Assembly (NCBI GenBank): GCA_002449555.1
Contig: DJXA01000051.1
Coordinates: forward strand, 1-8,175
Direction: 5' to 3'
DNA from: Atopobiaceae bacterium UBA7016
Lineage (GTDB): Bacteria; Actinomycetota; Coriobacteriia; Coriobacteriales; Atopobiaceae
DNA length: 8,175 nt
Of this stretch, positions 1 to 6,488 are shown one piece after another. The notes below the pieces were generated by a model. That model had not been told where the DNA came from and did not search any database. It saw only the letters and a list, made by a program, of their open reading frames with translations. Position 1 is the first letter of the stretch. Each line of letters starts with the position of its first letter. Both the position numbers and the translations under genes were made by a program.

Positions 1-807
1 GACACCGTGGGCGTCATCCTCACGCGCGCCGACGAGCAGACCATGAGCGGCGTGGTCTCGGGCATCGAGAAGTACTTCTTCGCAAGCGACTATGGCACCT
101 CCATCGCCTATGTGGGCGACGACGTCAAAGAGCTGGCCAAGACCATGCGGTCGCTGCTCGAACGGCAGATCGACGGCATCATTCTCGTCAGCTCGGCGCC
201 TGTTCCCGGCGATATGGACCTGTACCTGCGTGCCCGCGTACCTGTAGTGGTGGTTGGCCAGCACGTACGCGACCTCTGCTCCGTGCGCTTCGACAACTTT
301 GGCGCAGCCTACGACCTCGCCTCGTCGCTCGGGTGTGGGCCCGACAGCCGCATCGCCTACATCGACGCCGCGGGCCAGTACCGCTCGTTTGGCGCGGACC
401 GGCGCAAGGGCTTCCTCGCAGGGCTCGAGCGCATCGGCATCGACCAAGACCACATTGCCGTGCGCACCGCAGGCTTCAGCGTGGACGACGGCTATCGCAC
501 GGTTTCGGAGCTTTTGGCCAAGCGGGCTGAATTCGATTTCATATCTTGCGCCACCGACACCATCGCCGCGGGCGCCATCAAGGCCATCCGCGAACGCTAC
601 GGCAGCAGCTTCTCCGCGCGGGCGCCGCGCGTGAGCGGCTTTGGCAACGACCCCATCCTGCAGGCGGTGGCCGGCCCCATCCCCACGGTGAGCTTCGATT
701 ACGAGGAATGCGGCATCAAAGCTGCGGAAATCATGGTTGACAAGCTCAAAGACGCAACGGTTGGCACCACCAGTCTTGTCTTGGGCTACCGCATCGTTGG
801 GGTATAG
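1..807 (+). CDS. LacI-family transcriptional regulator, C-terminal part (5' end outside window)
   Basis: The frame is open from base 1 and ends at TAG 805-807, giving 268 visible residues. The GTG at 7 is an internal valine, not a start. The first residues (DTVGVILTRADEQ) match the strand that opens the periplasmic-binding-protein-like sugar domain of LacI/GalR repressors, so the helix-turn-helix and hinge (about 60 residues) lie upstream. Further family signatures are DGIILVSS near residue 60, the segment around AYIDAAGQ, RRKGFLAGLE, the DFISCATDTIAAGAIKAI segment and, near the end, VSGFGNDP followed by TVSFDYEECGIKAAEIM. The short tail LGYRIVGV resembles sucrose- or trehalose-type LacI repressors (ScrR/TreR), which is a family-level impression. 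It lies 186 bp upstream of a PTS permease in the same direction, and LacI-type operators precede both permeases, so it is the obvious candidate repressor. The ligand is not readable from sequence. Confidence 0.9.
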   Translation, partial: DTVGVILTRADEQTMSGVVSGIEKYFFASDYGTSIAYVGDDVKELAKTMRSLLERQIDGIILVSSAPVPGDMDLYLRARVPVVVVGQHVRDLCSVRFDNFGAAYDLASSLGCGPDSRIAYIDAAGQYRSFGADRRKGFLAGLERIGIDQDHIAVRTAGFSVDDGYRTVSELLAKRAEFDFISCATDTIAAGAIKAIRERYGSSFSARAPRVSGFGNDPILQAVAGPIPTVSFDYEECGIKAAEIMVDKLKDATVGTTSLVLGYRIVGV

Positions 808-882
808 ATCCCAAGCCTGTTCTATCTTCCTAAGCCATTCCCCTTGCAAACCTTTCCTTTTGGGCAATCCAACATTTTTTTG

Positions 883-911
883 TTGCCAAGGAATGTGGAA
901 TCGATTACAGT
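883..911 (+). promoter_or_regulatory. Putative sigma-70-type promoter of PTS permease 1
   Basis: TTGCCA (883-888, 5/6 match to the -35 consensus) lies exactly 17 bp from TACAGT (906-911, 4/6 match to the -10). A LacI-type operator fills the spacer and enters the -10, the classical place for repression. Transcription would start near 918, leaving a leader of about 75 nt. Just upstream is a weak dyad CAACA/TGTTG (870-874/881-885) with a six-T loop. The promoter call rests on spacing and consensus only. Confidence 0.45.
896..909 (+). promoter_or_regulatory. LacI/cre-type operator upstream of PTS permease 1
   Basis: TGGAATCGATTACA is a near-palindrome with a central CG and perfect core AATCGATT. 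It fits the cre/LacI-family consensus TGWNANCGNTNNCA with one mismatch (third base). Its half-site TGGAATCG recurs, inverted, in the operator before PTS permease 2 (3130-3143). It overlaps the proposed promoter, so binding should repress. Candidate binders are the LacI-family protein encoded just upstream or a CcpA-like regulator. Confidence 0.55.
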
Positions 912-923
912 TTTTTGTGGCTT

Positions 924-966
924 CGTTTCACAGTTTTTCCATGAACGGGACTGTGAAACGGTTTCA
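924..966 (+). repeat. Leader inverted repeats before PTS permease 1
   Basis: CGTTTCACAG (924-933) and CTGTGAAACG (951-960) form a perfect 10-bp inverted repeat with a 17-nt spacer. The right arm also takes part in a second dyad, TGAAAC-G-GTTTCA (954-966). The two pairings are mutually exclusive in RNA. No T-run follows, so this is not a simple terminator. It could be an operator pair or an RNA switch ahead of the ribosome-binding site at 978-990. The leader of PTS permease 2 has a looser version, GAAAC/GTTTC (3190-3194/3201-3205), at a similar distance from its start. Confidence 0.55.
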
Positions 967-993
967 TGTCATGAAGAAGGAAAGGAAGGGTTT

Positions 994-2901
994 ATGGCAC
1001 TTGATGCTGCAAAGGCCGCGAAAGAGATTCTTGCGGCCGTCGGCGGTCCCTCGAACGTGGTTTCGGCCGCCCACTGCGCCACCCGTCTGCGCCTCGTCAT
1101 CGCAGACGACTCTAAGGTTGACAAGGACGCCGTCGAGGATGCCCTTGGCGCAAAGGGCAACTTCCAGGCCTCTGGCCAGCTGCAGATCATCTACGGCACC
1201 GGCACCGTCAACAAGGTGTACGAGGAGTTCTGCAAGCAGGGCAACATCTCGGCCGTCTCCAAGGACGAGCTGAAGAACGTGGCCGCCCAGAACCAGAACA
1301 AGTTCATGGCTGCCATCAAGGTCCTTTCCGACGTCTTCGTGCCCATCATCCCGGCCATCGTGGCCTCCGGTATGCTCATGGGCATCATGGGCGCCATCGA
1401 GTTCATGGGCAACGCCGGCTACTTCGTGCTCGACACCAACAGCGTGTGGTGGCGCATCGCCGGCCTCATCAACGCCTGCGCCCTCGCCAACCTGCAGATC
1501 CTGCTCGGCTTCTCTGCGGCAACCGTCTTCGGTGGCAACCCCTACCTGGGTGCCTCCTTCGGCGCGCTGCTCATCTCGGGCAACTTCATCAACGCCTACG
1601 CCGCTGCTGACGCCATCGCCAACGGCACCATGATCACGCTTGACGTCATCCCTGGCCTCTACAGCATTGACTGGATTGGCTATCAGGGCCACGTCATCCC
1701 CATCCTGGTGGGCACCTGGATTCTGTGCACCATCGAGAAGAAGATGCACCAGATCGTCCCCGACATGTTCGACCTGTTCGTGACGCCGCTCGTGTCTGTG
1801 GCCGGCGCCGCCTACATTACCATCCTGTTCATCGGCCCGATCTTCGTTTGGCTTGAGAACGCCATCCTCGGCCTGCTCACCGGCCTCCTCAACGTGCCGT
1901 TCGGCCTGGGCTACATCCTCATCGGCCTCATCTACAGCCCGTCAGTCGTTACCGGCCTGCACCAGATGTACACCACCATCGACGTGTCCATGCTGGGCCA
2001 GTACGGCGTCACCTACTGGCTGCCCATCGCCTCTGCCGCCAACATCGCCCAGGGCGGCGCCTGCCTGGCCGTGGCCCTCAAGACCAAGTCCGGCAAGACC
2101 AAGGCTCTGGCCATCCCCTCCGGCATCTCCTGCCTGCTGGGCATCACCGAGCCCGCCATCTTTGGTGTGAACCTGCCCAAGTTCAAGCCGTTCCTCGCTG
2201 GCATGGCTGGCGCGGCTGTGGGCGCCTTCATCTGCGCCATGACTCGCCTTGCCGCTTCCGGCACTGGCGTCACCGGCCTCTTCGGCATCCTGCTCTGCAT
2301 CAACCAGCCGGTCCAGTACATCATCATGTTCCTCGCCTCCTTCGGCGTGGCGTTCGCCCTCACCTGGATCCTCTACAGCGACGAGCCCGACAAGCAGCGT
2401 GCCGCCAAGGCTGACGTCCCCGCGACGCCCGCCCACGTTGACGCCATCGCCGCCGCCGGCACCCTCGCTTCCCCGATGACCGGCGAGGCCAAGGCCATGG
2501 CCGACGCCCCCGACGCGGTCTTCGCCTCTGGCGCCATGGGCAACGGCGCCGTGGTCTTCCCGACCGAGGGCGGCGTCTACTCGCCCGTCAACGGCACCGT
2601 GACCATGCTCTTCGACACCAAGCACGCCGTGGGCCTCGTCTCTGAGGACGGCATCGAGGTGCTCATCCACATCGGCGTTGACACCGTCGAGCTCGGCGGC
2701 GCTCCGTTCACCGCGCACGTCGCTTCCGGCGACGCCGTGAAGGCCGGCGACCTCCTCATCGAGGCCGACCTCGACGCCATCGCCGCTGCTGGCAAGCCGA
2801 CGGCCACCATGGTCATCGTCACCAACACCGACGACTACGCTTCCGTCACGCCTGCCATCGGCGCGGTTACCGCCGGCGACAAGCTCGTGACCGTCGCCTA
2901 A
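994..2901 (+). CDS. PTS permease 1: fused sucrose-type EIIBCA
   Basis: This 635-residue membrane permease imports a sugar and phosphorylates it with phosphate passed from HPr. Domain order is EIIB (about 1-85), EIIC (about 105-460, multiple hydrophobic segments) and Glc-type EIIA (488-635). EIIB shows AAHCATRLRL with phospho-acceptor Cys28. EIIC has YQGHVIP, GLHQ (321-324) and GITEPAIFG (383-391, Glu386), typical of the sucrose branch (ScrA). EIIA has His544 and His559, spaced as His75 and His90 of E. coli Crr; His559 in LIHIGVDTVELGG is the likely phosphosite. Domain order and length match streptococcal ScrA (about 660 residues). I chose ATG 994 because purine-rich AGGAAAGGAAGGG lies just upstream and the family N-terminus begins there; an in-frame TTG at 844 would add 50 unrelated residues. 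Substrate could be sucrose, trehalose or another glucoside; motifs favour sucrose-like. Its terminator makes it largely monocistronic. Confidence 0.93.
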   Translation: MALDAAKAAKEILAAVGGPSNVVSAAHCATRLRLVIADDSKVDKDAVEDALGAKGNFQASGQLQIIYGTGTVNKVYEEFCKQGNISAVSKDELKNVAAQNQNKFMAAIKVLSDVFVPIIPAIVASGMLMGIMGAIEFMGNAGYFVLDTNSVWWRIAGLINACALANLQILLGFSAATVFGGNPYLGASFGALLISGNFINAYAAADAIANGTMITLDVIPGLYSIDWIGYQGHVIPILVGTWILCTIEKKMHQIVPDMFDLFVTPLVSVAGAAYITILFIGPIFVWLENAILGLLTGLLNVPFGLGYILIGLIYSPSVVTGLHQMYTTIDVSMLGQYGVTYWLPIASAANIAQGGACLAVALKTKSGKTKALAIPSGISCLLGITEPAIFGVNLPKFKPFLAGMAGAAVGAFICAMTRLAASGTGVTGLFGILLCINQPVQYIIMFLASFGVAFALTWILYSDEPDKQRAAKADVPATPAHVDAIAAAGTLASPMTGEAKAMADAPDAVFASGAMGNGAVVFPTEGGVYSPVNGTVTMLFDTKHAVGLVSEDGIEVLIHIGVDTVELGGAPFTAHVASGDAVKAGDLLIEADLDAIAAAGKPTATMVIVTNTDDYASVTPAIGAVTAGDKLVTVA

Positions 2902-2916
2902 GTGGTCTCCCGGGTG

Positions 2917-2996
2917 CTTTGGTGGGCAGCACTTTGAGAGTGCTTCTCCTTCCCTGAAGCAACTACGGCCACACGTTTCCACATTGCCCACCAAGG
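2917..2996 (+). other. Structured 3' UTR of PTS permease 1
   Basis: TTGGTGGGCA (2919-2928) pairs perfectly with TGCCCACCAA (2985-2994), and C2917/G2996 can add a closing pair. The segment between contains a smaller hairpin, AGCACT/AGTGCT (2928-2933/2939-2944). The long stem ends directly beside the terminator hairpin that starts at 2995, so the two could stack. Its right arm overlaps the 16-nt sequence at 2975-2990 that is repeated, inverted, in the leader of PTS permease 2. The fold is read by eye and was not computed. Confidence 0.45.
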
Positions 2997-3027
2997 GGCG
3001 TCCGCAACCGCGGGCGCCCCTTTTTTT
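2995..3027 (+). terminator. Rho-independent terminator after PTS permease 1
   Basis: An 11-bp GC-rich stem with one G-U pair (left arm 2995-3005, right arm 3010-3020) and loop AACC is followed at once by seven T residues (3021-3027). It ends the permease 1 transcript about 125 nt after the stop codon and insulates permease 2, which has its own promoter. Confidence 0.93.
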
Positions 3028-3089
3028 GCGTCGCTGCGACGGCTTCACGGCCCGCTCGCCCATTCCCTTCACCTTTTTTTCATTTCTCG

Positions 3090-3118
3090 CCCACATCTGC
3101 TCCATCTAGCGCTATGAT
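3090..3118 (+). promoter_or_regulatory. Putative promoter of PTS permease 2
   Basis: TATGAT (3113-3118) is a good -10 box (5/6). The best -35 at 17-bp spacing, CCCACA (3090-3095), is weak, matching mainly in its ACA end. A LacI-type operator begins 11 bp downstream, just past the expected start site near 3125, which fits a repressed promoter. The leader would be about 105 nt. Confidence 0.45.
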
Positions 3119-3129
3119 TCCGAACCATG

Positions 3130-3143
3130 TGAGAACGATTCCA
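3130..3143 (+). promoter_or_regulatory. LacI/cre-type operator before PTS permease 2
   Basis: TGAGAACGATTCCA fits the cre/LacI-family consensus TGWNANCGNTNNCA at every fixed position. Read on the other strand it starts TGGAATCG, the same half-site as the operator before permease 1. Extra copies of the half-site core lie nearby: GATTCC at 3116-3121, two helical turns upstream of the GATTCC at 3137-3142, and GGAATC at 3166-3171. The position just after the expected start site implies repression. Confidence 0.6.
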
Positions 3144-3229
3144 TAAGAAGCTCATGGCCGTGGGCGGAATCAGACTCATGGGCAATGTGGAAACAACCGA
3201 GTTTCAAAAGAAGGAAAGAGGAGGGTGTT

Positions 3230-5227
3230 ATGGCAGCTGAACACGAGCAAGCAGCCAGGGAGATTCTTGCCGCCGTCGGCGGTGCCGAGAACGTTGTTTC
3301 GGCAGCTCACTGCGCAACTCGCCTGCGTCTCGTCATCGCGGATGACTCCAAGGTGAACATGGACGCCGTCGAGGATGCATCCCTTGCCAAGGGTAACTTC
3401 CAGGCCGCTGGCCAGCTCCAGGTCATCTACGGCACCGGCACGGTCAACAAGGTCTTTGACGAGTTCTGCAAGCAGGGCAACATCACCGTCGGCTCCACTG
3501 ACGACGCCAAGGCCGCCGCGGCTGCCAAGGGCAACCCCATCCAGCGTGCAACCAAGGCTCTGGGCGACGTCTTCGTTCCCATCATCCCGGCCATCGTTGC
3601 TTCCGGTCTTATGATGGGCCTCACCGAGGGCATCAACAACGCCATGGGCGGCGCCCTCGACCTGAACCCCTGGTACGTCCTCATTCACACGTTCTCTAAC
3701 GCTTCGTTCGTCTTCCTGCAGATCCTCATCGGCTTCTCGGCTGCCCGCGTCTTCGGCGGCAACGAGTTCCTCGGTGGCGTTATCGGCATGATCATGAACC
3801 ACACCGGCCTCATGAACGCCTGGTCCATCCCCGGCTCTCTGGGCTCCCTCATCGTCGGCAGCGAGACCGCTGCTCAGACCCTCGGCCTTAGCTCCGCTGC
3901 TGAGGCTACCGCTAGCGCCATCATGAGTGCCAACTACCTGCCGCAGGTCGCCCTCATCCCGGGTCTCCCGCTCTTGGGCGCCGTGCCCCTGCAGGGCTAT
4001 CAGGGCCACGTCATCCCCGTCGTGGTTGCCGTTTGGCTGATGTGCCAGATCGAGAAGTGGCTGCACGCCCACGTGCCTGACATGCTCGACCTCTTCGTCA
4101 CCCCGCTCTGCACCGTTCTGGCCACCGGCCTCGCCACCATGGTCGTCATCGGCCCGATCTTCTCCTGGGTTGAGGAAGGCGTCATGGCGTTCTTCTCCTT
4201 CCTGCTGGGCATCCCGTTCGGCCTGGGCGGCGCGCTCGCTGGCGCCATCTACCCGCTGACCGTCGTTCTCGGCGTTCACCACATGTTCAACGCGCTTGAG
4301 GCCGGCCTGGTCGCTAAGGGCGCTGACAACTTCAACCCCATCATCTCTGCTGCCAACGTTGCACAGGGCGCCGCCTGCCTGGCCGTCTTCGTGAAGACCG
4401 CCTCCGCTAAGAAGAAGGGCCTCGCTCTTCCGTCCGGCATCTCCTCGCTCCTCGGCATCACCGAGCCCGCCATCTACGGCGTCAACCTGCCCGCCGTCAA
4501 GCCGTTCATCGGCGCCATCTGCGGCGCTGCTGCCGGCGGCCTGATTTCCGCTTGGCTCGGCCTGTACTCCATCGCTTACGGCATCACCGGTATCTTCGGC
4601 TACCTGATCACCTCTGATCCCGTCAAGTACACCATCGTCATCGCCGCGGCCTTCGCCGTGTCCTTCGCCGTCACCTTCGTGCTCTACGCTGACGACGAGA
4701 AGACCAAGGCCGCTGCCGCTCGCGAGGCCGAGAAGGCCGCCGCTCCCGCTACCCCCGCTCAGATCGACGCCGTCTCCGCCGCTGGCACCCTCGCTTCCCC
4801 GATGACCGGTGAGGCCAAGGCCATGGCCGACGCTCCCGACGCGGTCTTCGCTTCTGGCGCCATGGGCAACGGCGCGGTCATCTTCCCGACCGACGGCGCT
4901 TGCTACTCCCCCGTTGACGGCACCGTCACCATGATCTTCGACACCAAGCACGCTGTGGGCCTCGTGTCCAACGACGGCGTCGAGATCCTCATCCACATCG
5001 GCGTTGACACCGTCGAGCTGGGTGGCGCTCCGTTCACCGCTCACGTCGCCGGCGGCGACACCGTCAAGGCTGGCCAGCTCCTCATCGAGGCCGACCTCGA
5101 CGCCATCACCGAGGCTGGTAAGCCGACGGCCACCATGGTCATCGTTACCAACACCGACGACTACGCTTCCGTTGAGCCCACGATCGGCGCTGTCAAGGCC
5201 GGCGAGGCACTGGTTGCGGTCAAGTAA
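3230..5227 (+). CDS. PTS permease 2: fused sucrose-type EIIBCA
   Basis: This 665-residue paralogue of permease 1 has the same order: EIIB (about 1-85, Cys28 in AAHCATRLRL), EIIC (about 110-480) and EIIA (518-665, His574 and His589). It performs sugar uptake coupled to phosphorylation at the cytoplasmic membrane. EIIC contains YQGHVIP, GVHH (348-351) followed by NALEAGL, ANVAQGAACLAV and GITEPAIYG (409-417, Glu412). The HH-x-x-x-ALEAGL pattern is close to that of enteric ScrA sucrose permeases, so this is the better sucrose candidate of the pair. It has an extra stretch of about 25-30 residues (roughly 195-240) in EIIC relative to permease 1. Start ATG 3230 is chosen for AGGAGG at 3219-3224 with a 5-nt gap; an in-frame ATG at 3185 lacks support. 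By hand count EIIA is 127/148 and EIIB 69/85 identical to permease 1, while EIIC is visibly more divergent. Confidence 0.94.
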   Translation: MAAEHEQAAREILAAVGGAENVVSAAHCATRLRLVIADDSKVNMDAVEDASLAKGNFQAAGQLQVIYGTGTVNKVFDEFCKQGNITVGSTDDAKAAAAAKGNPIQRATKALGDVFVPIIPAIVASGLMMGLTEGINNAMGGALDLNPWYVLIHTFSNASFVFLQILIGFSAARVFGGNEFLGGVIGMIMNHTGLMNAWSIPGSLGSLIVGSETAAQTLGLSSAAEATASAIMSANYLPQVALIPGLPLLGAVPLQGYQGHVIPVVVAVWLMCQIEKWLHAHVPDMLDLFVTPLCTVLATGLATMVVIGPIFSWVEEGVMAFFSFLLGIPFGLGGALAGAIYPLTVVLGVHHMFNALEAGLVAKGADNFNPIISAANVAQGAACLAVFVKTASAKKKGLALPSGISSLLGITEPAIYGVNLPAVKPFIGAICGAAAGGLISAWLGLYSIAYGITGIFGYLITSDPVKYTIVIAAAFAVSFAVTFVLYADDEKTKAAAAREAEKAAAPATPAQIDAVSAAGTLASPMTGEAKAMADAPDAVFASGAMGNGAVIFPTDGACYSPVDGTVTMIFDTKHAVGLVSNDGVEILIHIGVDTVELGGAPFTAHVAGGDTVKAGQLLIEADLDAITEAGKPTATMVIVTNTDDYASVEPTIGAVKAGEALVAVK

Positions 5228-5259
5228 GTAACCGGCATTTGCCGCATACTGCTTGTTGA

Positions 5260-5288
5260 GGGCGGCTGCTTCGGCAGCCGCCCTTTTT
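5260..5288 (+). terminator. Rho-independent terminator after PTS permease 2
   Basis: A perfect 10-bp stem, GGGCGGCTGC (5260-5269) with GCAGCCGCCC (5274-5283), closed by the stable TTCG tetraloop and followed by five T residues (5284-5288). It starts 32 nt after the stop codon. Confidence 0.95.
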
Positions 5289-5293
5289 GGTGC

Positions 5294-5324
5294 GGGACCA
5301 GCAAGGACGGTCCTTGGTGGTTCC
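5294..5324. repeat. Large imperfect palindrome upstream of the aldo/keto reductase
   Basis: A 31-bp dyad centred on base 5309 has 15-bp arms with only two non-Watson-Crick positions (5301/5317 and 5296/5322). Its core is CAAGGAC-G-GTCCTTG (5302-5316). It lies between the permease 2 terminator and the proposed reductase promoter and has no T-run, so it looks more like an operator than a terminator. A second short dyad, GTCGC/GCGAC (5337-5341/5349-5353), follows it. Confidence 0.45.
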
Positions 5325-5364
5325 ATCTGCGGCAAGGTCGCTGCATTTGCGACATGGGGCATCG

Positions 5365-5370
5365 TATACT
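5365..5370 (+). promoter_or_regulatory. Possible -10 box for the aldo/keto reductase
   Basis: TATACT matches the -10 consensus at 5/6 and lies 37 nt before the start codon. No convincing -35 exists at normal spacing (TGCATT at 5342-5347 is poor), so the promoter may be activator-dependent. The strong terminator upstream means the reductase needs its own promoter. Confidence 0.35.
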
Positions 5371-5407
5371 GGACGTAGCATTGTGCATCCTTGGGGGAAG
5401 GACCGCT

Positions 5408-6445
5408 ATGAACACCGTCACGCTTGGCTCCACTGGCATCACCGTCGTTCAGAACGCCTTTGGCGCACTACCCATCCAGCGCACGCCCGTTGACGAGGCA
5501 GTTCGCATCCTACGCCGCGCCTACGAGGGCGGCATGCGCTACTTTGACACCGCCCGCGCCTACTCCGACAGCGAGGAGAAGCTGGGACGCGCCTTCTTCA
5601 GCGGCTGGCTCAGACGCGAGGACGTCTACATCGCCACCAAGACGCAGGCGAAGACGCCCGAGAAGTTCCGGGAGGACCTCGAGACCTCGCTCGCCACGCT
5701 ACGCACCGACTACATCGACGTGTACCAGTTCCACATGGCGGGGCAAGTGTGGGCGCCGGGCGACGGCACCGGCATGTACGAGGAGATGCTGCGCGCCAAG
5801 CAGGAGGGCAAGATCTGCCACATCTCCATCACCGCGCACAAGATCGGCGTGGCCGAGGACGCCGTAAAGAGCGGCCTGTACGAGACGCTGCAGTTCCCCT
5901 TCTCCTACCTTGCCGGCCAGCGCGACCTTGACCTGGTCAAGCTCTGCGAGGAGCACAACGTGGGCTTCATCTGCATGAAGGGCCTGGCGGGCGGTCTCAT
6001 CAACAACTCGCGCGCGGCCATGGCCTTCATGACCGAGCATCCGTGGGCCCTTCCCATCTGGGGTATCCAGCGCATGAGCGAGCTTGAGGAGTGGCTGTCG
6101 TACATGGACGAGACGCCCGCCTATGACGACGAGCTGAGGGCCTTCGTCGAGGGCGAACGCGCCGAGCTAATGGGCGACTTCTGCCGTGGCTGCGGCTATT
6201 GCATGCCGTGCCCCGTGGGTATTGAGATCAACAACTGCGCGCGCATGTCGCTGATGCTGCGTCGTGCGCCGTCCGCCAGCTGGCTAAACGAGCACTGGCA
6301 GGCCGAGATGGCCAAGATCCCCAACTGCCTGCACTGCAACCAGTGCCACCGCAAGTGCCCCTACGAGCTGGACACGCCCACGCTGCTGGAGAAGAACTAC
6401 GAGGACTACCAGCGCGTCCTCGCCGGCGAGGTCTCTGTAGCCTAG
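5408..6445 (+). CDS. Aldo/keto reductase with C-terminal 4Fe-4S-type cysteine motifs
   Basis: A predicted soluble oxidoreductase of 345 residues. Residues 1 to about 250 are an aldo/keto reductase barrel carrying the usual catalytic tetrad: Asp47 and Tyr52 (in YFDTARAYSDSE), Lys78 (IATKT) and His109 (YQFHMAG). The C-terminal part has two four-cysteine sets: Cys259, 262, 265, 268 (CRGCGYCMPCPVGIEIN) and Cys307, 310, 313, 317 (CLHCNQCHRKCPYELD). This layout is the known ferredoxin-like extension of the COG1453 group of anaerobe reductases, expected to bind iron-sulfur clusters; substrate and electron partner are unknown. ATG 5408 is chosen because GGGGGAAGGA (5393-5402) sits 5 nt upstream and the N-terminus MNTVTLGSTG is typical; an in-frame ATG at 5354 lies upstream of the -10 box. 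It appears monocistronic and unrelated in mechanism to the PTS genes, though it could act in sugar fermentation. Confidence 0.92.
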   Translation: MNTVTLGSTGITVVQNAFGALPIQRTPVDEAVRILRRAYEGGMRYFDTARAYSDSEEKLGRAFFSGWLRREDVYIATKTQAKTPEKFREDLETSLATLRTDYIDVYQFHMAGQVWAPGDGTGMYEEMLRAKQEGKICHISITAHKIGVAEDAVKSGLYETLQFPFSYLAGQRDLDLVKLCEEHNVGFICMKGLAGGLINNSRAAMAFMTEHPWALPIWGIQRMSELEEWLSYMDETPAYDDELRAFVEGERAELMGDFCRGCGYCMPCPVGIEINNCARMSLMLRRAPSASWLNEHWQAEMAKIPNCLHCNQCHRKCPYELDTPTLLEKNYEDYQRVLAGEVSVA

Positions 6446-6451
6446 CGAGAC

Positions 6452-6470
6452 GCTGGGGGTAGCCCCCTGC
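6452..6470 (+). other. Hairpin just after the aldo/keto reductase
   Basis: GGGGG (6455-6459) pairs with CCCCC (6463-6467) around loop TAG, extended past a T-T mismatch by GC/GC at the base. There is no T-run after it, either now or in the reconstructed pre-insertion site. It directly adjoins the proposed left end of the IS110 element and overlaps the proposed left target (6467-6474). Confidence 0.35.
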
Positions 6471-6476
6471 TCCTCG

Positions 6477-6482
6477 TATATT
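6477..6482 (+). promoter_or_regulatory. Orphan -10 box at the IS110 left end
   Basis: TATATT is a 5/6 -10 match with no -35 at 17 bp (6454-6459 is TGGGGG). Joined to the right end in a circular element at the CT cores, it would stand exactly 17 bp from TTGACT (8096-8101). The predicted start, near 6489, coincides with the base of the first hairpin of the upstream RNA. Confidence 0.5.
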
Positions 6483-6488
6483 ACGTGG

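Larger units (their letters stand above)
2975..3194. repeat. Perfect 16-bp inverted repeat bracketing the PTS permease 2 promoter
   Basis: GTTTCCACATTGCCCA (2975-2990) is the exact reverse complement of TGGGCAATGTGGAAAC (3179-3194). The 188 bp between the arms hold the permease 1 terminator, a TATGAT -10 box and a LacI-type operator. The bases flanking each arm do not extend the match. Such a layout is seen in invertible promoters; alternatively the two RNA segments, one in a 3' UTR and one in a 5' leader, could pair with each other. No recombinase with an obvious link is present beside it. Confidence 0.8.

Noticed and set aside
797..814. TTGGG/CCCAA dyad across the LacI stop codon as a terminator
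   Set aside because: The stem is only 5 bp, has no following T-run and is GC-poor; it is not convincing as a terminator.
964..1749. Long minus-strand open frame opposite permease 1
   Set aside because: It is antisense to a clear EIIBCA gene. The His/Asp/Val/Gly-rich composition is that expected of a shadow in GC-rich DNA, with no domain or ribosome-binding site.
3029..3041. CGTCGC-T-GCGACG palindrome resembling the dyad at 5337-5353
   Set aside because: The shared GTCGCTGC is short and of a kind common in GC-rich DNA, and the spacing differs, so a shared operator is not supported.
3176..5362. 728-codon minus-strand open frame opposite permease 2
   Set aside because: It mirrors permease 2 almost exactly, has low-complexity shadow composition (DGVDGA-type runs) and no recognisable fold. 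The similar frame opposite permease 1 (1942-3105) reflects paralogous coding DNA, not a conserved gene.
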